NCBI RefSeq assembly: GCF_004341085.1
Contig: NZ_SLXW01000003.1
Location: 434,001-498,000 of the forward strand
DNA: 64,000 nt
Direction: 5' to 3'
Origin: Sphingomonas sp. PP-CE-1G-424
Lineage (GTDB): Bacteria; Pseudomonadota; Alphaproteobacteria; Sphingomonadales; Sphingomonadaceae
Shown here: piece by piece, positions 59,564-64,000 of the stretch
Numbering within the stretch: position 1 is the stretch's first letter
How the letters are laid out: each line of letters starts with the position of its first letter
Translations under genes and position numbers: made by a program
Notes under the pieces: generated by a model
Databases searched by the model: none
What the model was told of the DNA's origin: nothing
The model's input: only the letters and a program-made list of their open reading frames with translations

Positions 59564-61315
59564 TTATTCGAGCACGATCCTTTTTGCGCGATCGGCCACA
59601 TGGGGGGCGATCGCCAGTGCCGCAGCCTTGTTGCTTGCAGCCTCGCTTGCTCTGCCGGCCTTCGCAGCGGCCACCCCGCGCGAATAGAGCGACCAGGCGT
59701 TGCGGGGATTGATCTTCAACGCGGCGTCATAGTCCGCGAGCGCGGCGTCGAACTCGCCGCGACGCAGTAGAACGAGCCCCCGGCTGTCAAGATATGCCGC
59801 ATTTCCGGGAATCAGCCTGAGTGCGGCGTTGCAGTCCGACAGCGCCTTGTCGAGCTCGCGATTAAGCTGGCCACGCGCCCAACACCGCCCGTTCAACGCC
59901 GTCGATCGCGCGGCGTCCTCGGGGTGTGCTCGAAGCCACTGATCGTAATTCACCAGCGCGGCCGCCGGCATCTCGATCCGGTCATACAGTCCCCCGAGTG
60001 CCAGCCGACGATCGGAGGAGGGCGCGAGCGACGCATCCGCCGCCTTGATATCCGCGGTCGCGCCATCGCGATCGCCACCACTCAACCGCAGTCCGGCACG
60101 GGCAATACGCGCGTCTCCATCGCCCGGCGCGAGCGTGATGGCGTGATCGAGGTCCGACAAGGCTGGCAGCATCTGCCGATTGGCGAGACGGGCCATCGCA
60201 CGTTGTTGATAATATCGCGCTTCGTTCGGTGCCATCGCGACCGCCTTGTCGAAGTCGGCGAGCGCCTCGGTCAGCCTTCGGTTCGACGCTAGCACGGCGC
60301 CGCGCCGACTATACCCGGCCGCATCGACCGGTTCGGCCCCCTTGTCAGTCAGATCGATCGCCTTGCCGTCGCCGCTGCGCGCGCCGGAAGGCGACAGGCC
60401 GAACACGGGTCCGCCTTCATAGGTGAAGAACATCGTCCGGGTCGCATTCGAGACGAAGATCCGGTGCGTTAGGAAGAAGTCGGCGCCGATCAGCATGTCG
60501 GCATCGACCAGAGTCAGTTCGGCGATGCGGATCTTGGGTTTCCTGATGACTTCGCCACCGATATCGATCGTGTCGAACGGCGCGTACCACGAGCGCAGCT
60601 GGCGTGATCCGATCCCGCTGCTCATGCCATCGGCAACGACATCCGGCGAGCTCGGGGTCACGCCCAGGCGCTTGGCCGCCGCCAAGGTCATGACCGACGA
60701 TGGCGCCCCGGTATCGAACACCGCGCGAACTGCGTGGCCGTTGATGAGGACGGTGCCGATGGTGTGCGGCTTGAACGGACCGGTCTCCGACCCGATGAGC
60801 TTCACCGTCGATACCGGCCTGTCGCCGGACCAGTAGGCGAGGTTCGCCTTGGCGCAGTCCTTCGCCACCATCAGCCGGACCATCCCGTGAGGCAGGTCGT
60901 ATTCGACATCGCGCAGACCGAGGATATTCTGTCCGAGCAAACCCGCCGTTCCGGTGTCGGTGCCACCGACTACGAATGAGATCTTGGGGACCGTCACGCC
61001 ACCCAATGTCAGGTTCTGGACCATGGCATATCCAGCGGATGCGTCGCCGTTGATGCCCTTCAACCGGAAATTGCCGGGAAGCGAATCGACCTTCAGGCCG
61101 AACTCTGTGGCGGTCGCACGCGCGATCATGCTGTAGAACGCACCGCTGTCGAGGATCATGCGCGCATCGCGCCCGCCGAATTGTGCGGTCACCATCGGTC
61201 GACGGCCTGCCATCGTCACCGGCAGCTCCAGCATCTTGCCGATCTGACATGCGGCGGATGCAGGGGCGGGGGCCAGAACCACGAAAGCAGCAAACGCCAA
61301 GGTTTTCAATGCCAT
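59564..61315 (-). CDS. Tandem retropepsin-like aspartyl protease with TPR domain
   Basis: A 583-residue exported protein. After the signal peptide (ALKTLAFAAFVVLAPAPASA) come two retropepsin-like domains: one with ARMILDSGAFYSMI (~51-64) and GTAGLLGQNILG, the other with RAVFDTGAPSSVMTL (~197-211) and DADMLIGADFFLTHRI. A pepsin-like active site would pair the two Asp residues within the one chain. From ~325 to the end are tetratricopeptide repeats (LTEALADFDKAVAMAPNEAR; PALSDLDHAITLAPGD). Probably periplasmic. Substrate unknown; the TPR part may select it. Confidence 0.88.
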   Translation of the reverse strand: MALKTLAFAAFVVLAPAPASAACQIGKMLELPVTMAGRRPMVTAQFGGRDARMILDSGAFYSMIARATATEFGLKVDSLPGNFRLKGINGDASAGYAMVQNLTLGGVTVPKISFVVGGTDTGTAGLLGQNILGLRDVEYDLPHGMVRLMVAKDCAKANLAYWSGDRPVSTVKLIGSETGPFKPHTIGTVLINGHAVRAVFDTGAPSSVMTLAAAKRLGVTPSSPDVVADGMSSGIGSRQLRSWYAPFDTIDIGGEVIRKPKIRIAELTLVDADMLIGADFFLTHRIFVSNATRTMFFTYEGGPVFGLSPSGARSGDGKAIDLTDKGAEPVDAAGYSRRGAVLASNRRLTEALADFDKAVAMAPNEARYYQQRAMARLANRQMLPALSDLDHAITLAPGDGDARIARAGLRLSGGDRDGATADIKAADASLAPSSDRRLALGGLYDRIEMPAAALVNYDQWLRAHPEDAARSTALNGRCWARGQLNRELDKALSDCNAALRLIPGNAAYLDSRGLVLLRRGEFDAALADYDAALKINPRNAWSLYSRGVAAAKAGRASEAASNKAAALAIAPHVADRAKRIVLE

Positions 61316-61520
61316 ACACCGCCCCTAAAAGACACGCCTGCCGTCGGAATTGACCGATGGTGCGCGTGTCATCGCGCGACGACTTCGCAAATGCAATCGG
61401 CAGTTTCGCGTGTCTGAAAACGCATCGTCAGGCTGATATCGTGGGTTTTGGAGCCTGCGACGGGGCTTGCTCGTTTCGGCCTTGGCCGAACGCGTCTCGG
61501 TACAGGACGCTCCGAAAACG

Positions 61521-61598
<78 letters not shown>

Positions 61599-61811
61599 AC
61601 GGCGCTGCGGTTAGGCGTAGTCGGCGGGATGCGCAAGCGCGTTATGATCTTTGTGTGACACGCCAGTGGCGGATTGCACAGGGATTGCGCAGGCGGGGCA
61701 TCCGAGTGCGCGAGGCTGAACGTGTCGATCGCGCGACGATACGAGGTTCCGATCACGATCTCGCTGTGGCACAGCCGGCCAATGGGTGGCTCATCGACAG
61801 CAGCGGCGCGG

Positions 61812-62828
61812 ATGCGCAGGATTTTCATCGGCGTTATCGCCATGATGGCGGGGAACAGCCCCGCGCTGGCGCAGGACGATGCCGGGTTCCAGGCGTATAT
61901 GACGACGCTTCGCCAGCAGGCGCTGGCTGACGGCGTGAGCGCGCGGACCGCCGCCGCGGTGTTTCCCACGCTGACGCTCAACCAGCGGGTGATCGATCTT
62001 GACCGCCAGCAGCCGGGCGCCGCGAACCCCAGCGCGGTGCCCGCGTTTGCGCCCTACCGGATCCAGCATGTCGATGCGGCGCGGATCGCGCGCGGTCGCC
62101 AGAACTATCTCGCACAACGCTCGCGGTTGCAGCGGATCGAGCAGGCCACCGGGGTGCCCGAATCGATCATGGTCGCGATCTGGGGGCATGAGACGAATTA
62201 TGGCAGCTATACCGGCGATTTCGATCTGCTGCGCTCGCTCGCCAGCCTCGCCTATGAGGGGCGGCGCCGGTCGCTGTTCGCAGGCGAGTTCATCGCCGGG
62301 CTCAAGATGCTCGATCGCGGCGTGACGCGCGACCAGTTGAAGGGGAGCTGGGCAGGCGCCACCGGCAATCCGCAATTCCTGCCGTCGATCTATCTCCGCC
62401 TCGCCCGCGACGGCGATGGCGACGGGCGCGCGGACATCTGGAACAGCCCGGCGGATACGCTGGCGTCGATCGGCAACTACTTCGTCGACGCCGGATGGCG
62501 TGCAGGCCAGCCCTGGGGTGTTGCGGTGAACGTGCCGGCCGGGTTCGACCGGTCGGAAGTCCGCAACCGCCTGGTCTCGCCGCGCTGCCCGCGCGTGTTC
62601 GAGCGGCACAGCGGCTGGCGGACGATCGCCGAATGGCGTGCACTCGGGATCTCGCCGCAGGGCCGCAGCCTGCCCGCCGACAGCGTGATGGCGACCTTGC
62701 TCGAGCCGGACGGGCAGGGCGCGACCGCGTATCTGCTCACCAGCAACTACCGCGTGATCCTCGATTACAATTGCTCGAATTTCTACGCGTTGTCGGTCGG
62801 GCTGCTCGCCGACGCGGTCGAACGCTAG
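61812..62828 (+). CDS. Lytic murein transglycosylase (MltB/SltB type, GH103)
   Basis: A 338-residue periplasmic enzyme that cleaves peptidoglycan between MurNAc and GlcNAc, leaving 1,6-anhydro ends. The chosen ATG begins the signal RRIFIGVIAMMAGNSPALAQ. The catalytic Glu is in IMVAIWGHETNYGSYTG, with SWAGATGNPQFLPSIY and DGDGRADIWNSPADTLASIG typical of MltB. It has no lipobox, so it is probably soluble as in SltB. Upstream frame continues but lacks family residues. Confidence 0.94.
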   Translation: MRRIFIGVIAMMAGNSPALAQDDAGFQAYMTTLRQQALADGVSARTAAAVFPTLTLNQRVIDLDRQQPGAANPSAVPAFAPYRIQHVDAARIARGRQNYLAQRSRLQRIEQATGVPESIMVAIWGHETNYGSYTGDFDLLRSLASLAYEGRRRSLFAGEFIAGLKMLDRGVTRDQLKGSWAGATGNPQFLPSIYLRLARDGDGDGRADIWNSPADTLASIGNYFVDAGWRAGQPWGVAVNVPAGFDRSEVRNRLVSPRCPRVFERHSGWRTIAEWRALGISPQGRSLPADSVMATLLEPDGQGATAYLLTSNYRVILDYNCSNFYALSVGLLADAVER

Positions 62829-62928
62829 GAATTTGCGCGCAACGGATACGTGACGCGGTCGCCGGGCGCGGCTATGACCTGCATCACATCCTGCCCACGG
62901 ATCGCCCCTTTTGCTCACGGAATACCCT

Positions 62929-64000
62929 ATGAAGAAGCTGATCGTCGCACCGCTCGTCGCCATTGCGCTGGCGCACCCGTCCATCGCCGCTGCGCCGCAG
63001 TTCCAGACCGCCGCGCCGATCGCCTACATGGAGGACCTGTCGTCGGGCGCGGTGCTGTTCGAGCGTGACGCCAATCGTCGCATGCCGCCAGCGTCGCTCG
63101 CCAAGATGATGACCGTCTATGTCGCGTTCGACATGGTCAAGAAGGGCGAACTGAAGCTCGACCAGATGATGCCGGTGCGCCCCGAGACCTGGGCGAAATG
63201 GCATGGTCCCTCCGCAGGTTCGACGATGTTCCTGTCGTCGGGTGAGAACGTCAGCGTCGCCAACCTGCTGTACGGGATCGTCACGCTGTCGGGCAACGAC
63301 GCATGCATTGTGCTGGCCGAGGGCATCTCCGGGTCGGAGCAGGCGTTCACCGAGCGGATGAACCGCAAGGCCGCCGAGCTGGGGCTCAAGGACAGCCATT
63401 TCGGCACCGCCAACGGGTGGCCGGACAACGGCGTCACCTATGTGACCGCACATGATCTGGCGCAGCTCGCCGCGGCGACGATCACCAACTATCCCGATCT
63501 CTACAAGCAATTCTATTCGAAGCGCGATTTCACCTGGGGCAAGACGATGGGCGGCAGCGCCATCACCCAGGCGAACCGCGACCCGATCCTCGGCCGCGTC
63601 GCCGGTGCCGATGGGCTCAAGACCGGCCACACCGAGGAAGCCGGTTACGGCTTCACCGGGTCCGCGATCCAGAACGGCCGCCGCCTCGTGATGGTCGTCG
63701 CCGGCCTGACCAGCGCCGGCCAGCGTGCGGAAGAGTCGGTTCGCTTCATGGAATGGGGCTTTCGCGCATGGCAGTCGAAGCCGATCGTCGCGAAGGGCAA
63801 GAAGATCGAGACCGCCGCAGTCCAGCTAGGCGACAGCTCGTCGGTCGGGCTCGTCGCCCCCAAGGCGCTGACGTTGACGCTGCCCGCCGGCACCTCGCCG
63901 ACCATGACCGCCAAAGTGGTCTATGAAGGTCCGATCAAGGCGCCGATCAAGGCCGGCCAGCATATCGCCGATCTCGTCGTGACGACGTCCGACGGTCTTC
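62929..64000 (+). CDS. dacC: D-alanyl-D-alanine carboxypeptidase (PBP5/6 type), 3' end missing
   Basis: At least 357 residues of a low-molecular-weight penicillin-binding protein that trims the terminal D-alanine of peptidoglycan stem peptides. Signal peptide KKLIVAPLVAIALAHPSIAA; S11 family motifs SLAK (Ser56-Lys59, nucleophile), SGN (121-123) and KTG (231-233). After residue ~280 begins the PBP5_C beta domain (KPIVAKGKKIETAAVQLGDS), which continues beyond the window together with the expected C-terminal membrane anchor. It follows the lytic transglycosylase by 100 bases, and both act on the wall. Confidence 0.93.
   Translation, partial: MKKLIVAPLVAIALAHPSIAAAPQFQTAAPIAYMEDLSSGAVLFERDANRRMPPASLAKMMTVYVAFDMVKKGELKLDQMMPVRPETWAKWHGPSAGSTMFLSSGENVSVANLLYGIVTLSGNDACIVLAEGISGSEQAFTERMNRKAAELGLKDSHFGTANGWPDNGVTYVTAHDLAQLAAATITNYPDLYKQFYSKRDFTWGKTMGGSAITQANRDPILGRVAGADGLKTGHTEEAGYGFTGSAIQNGRRLVMVVAGLTSAGQRAEESVRFMEWGFRAWQSKPIVAKGKKIETAAVQLGDSSSVGLVAPKALTLTLPAGTSPTMTAKVVYEGPIKAPIKAGQHIADLVVTTSDGL

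Overview
The window is about 65% GC and densely packed. It carries three TonB-dependent receptors, Tat-exported phosphatases, a late cobalamin pathway, arginine succinyltransferase genes and several families of GC-rich palindromic repeats. This combination points to a chromosomal segment of a Sphingomonas-like alphaproteobacterium. There is no rRNA, phage, insertion sequence or CRISPR array, and base composition is even apart from one AT-rich intergenic stretch (about 43920-44255). The segment looks like core or slowly changing genome, not an island.

Layout. 1-1.4 kb: end of an acyl-CoA ligase overlapped by a MerR regulator. 1.6-8.4 kb: a phosphate-scavenging block, with a TonB receptor and Tat-lipoprotein PhoX on the minus strand diverging from a Tat-exported PhoD. 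The divergent promoter region contains PHO-box-like repeats facing both ways. 8.6-16 kb: an M3 dipeptidase, a GST-like protein, a siderophore receptor behind a good Fur box, astB and a tRNA-Pro. 16.3-18.5 kb: a tight three-gene cassette consisting of a 94-residue protein with a duplicated AWTISYST segment, an M29-like metallopeptidase and a CmoM-like methyltransferase. It looks like an undescribed RiPP-type or peptide-modification system and is the most interesting part of the window. 18.6-27 kb: lepA, a third TonB receptor, and a GH18-like/NodB/GT2 fusion protein. 27-29.2 kb: modABC molybdate transport. 29.2-36 kb: GH3 glucosidase, htpG, a cyclophilin and a COG2509 flavoprotein.

36-44 kb holds late cobalamin genes: cobO, then a cobalamin riboswitch ahead of a DUF1636-cobT-cobC-cobS run. 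These converge on cobQ-cbiB-cobD, and a separate cobU follows. Only adenosylation, amidation, aminopropanol attachment and lower-ligand assembly are present here, with no corrin-ring genes. 44-49 kb: a Crp-type regulator behind the AT-rich region, astA translationally coupled to an M20 hydrolase, a DUF481 protein and rppH. 49-56 kb: a histone-deacetylase-like amidohydrolase, photolyase, a cyclopropane-fatty-acid-synthase-like methyltransferase, an SDR with purF, and hisI with a lipoprotein. 56-64 kb: a MerR/acyl-CoA dehydrogenase pair, several small proteins, a tandem retropepsin-TPR protein, a second tRNA-Pro, a lytic transglycosylase, and a D,D-carboxypeptidase cut by the window end.

Regulatory themes readable from the sequence are phosphate (PHO boxes), iron (Fur box), cobalamin (riboswitch) and fatty-acid catabolism (two related MerR genes, each tied to an acyl-CoA enzyme). 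At least five intergenic spaces hold palindromic repeats that fall into a few recurring families.
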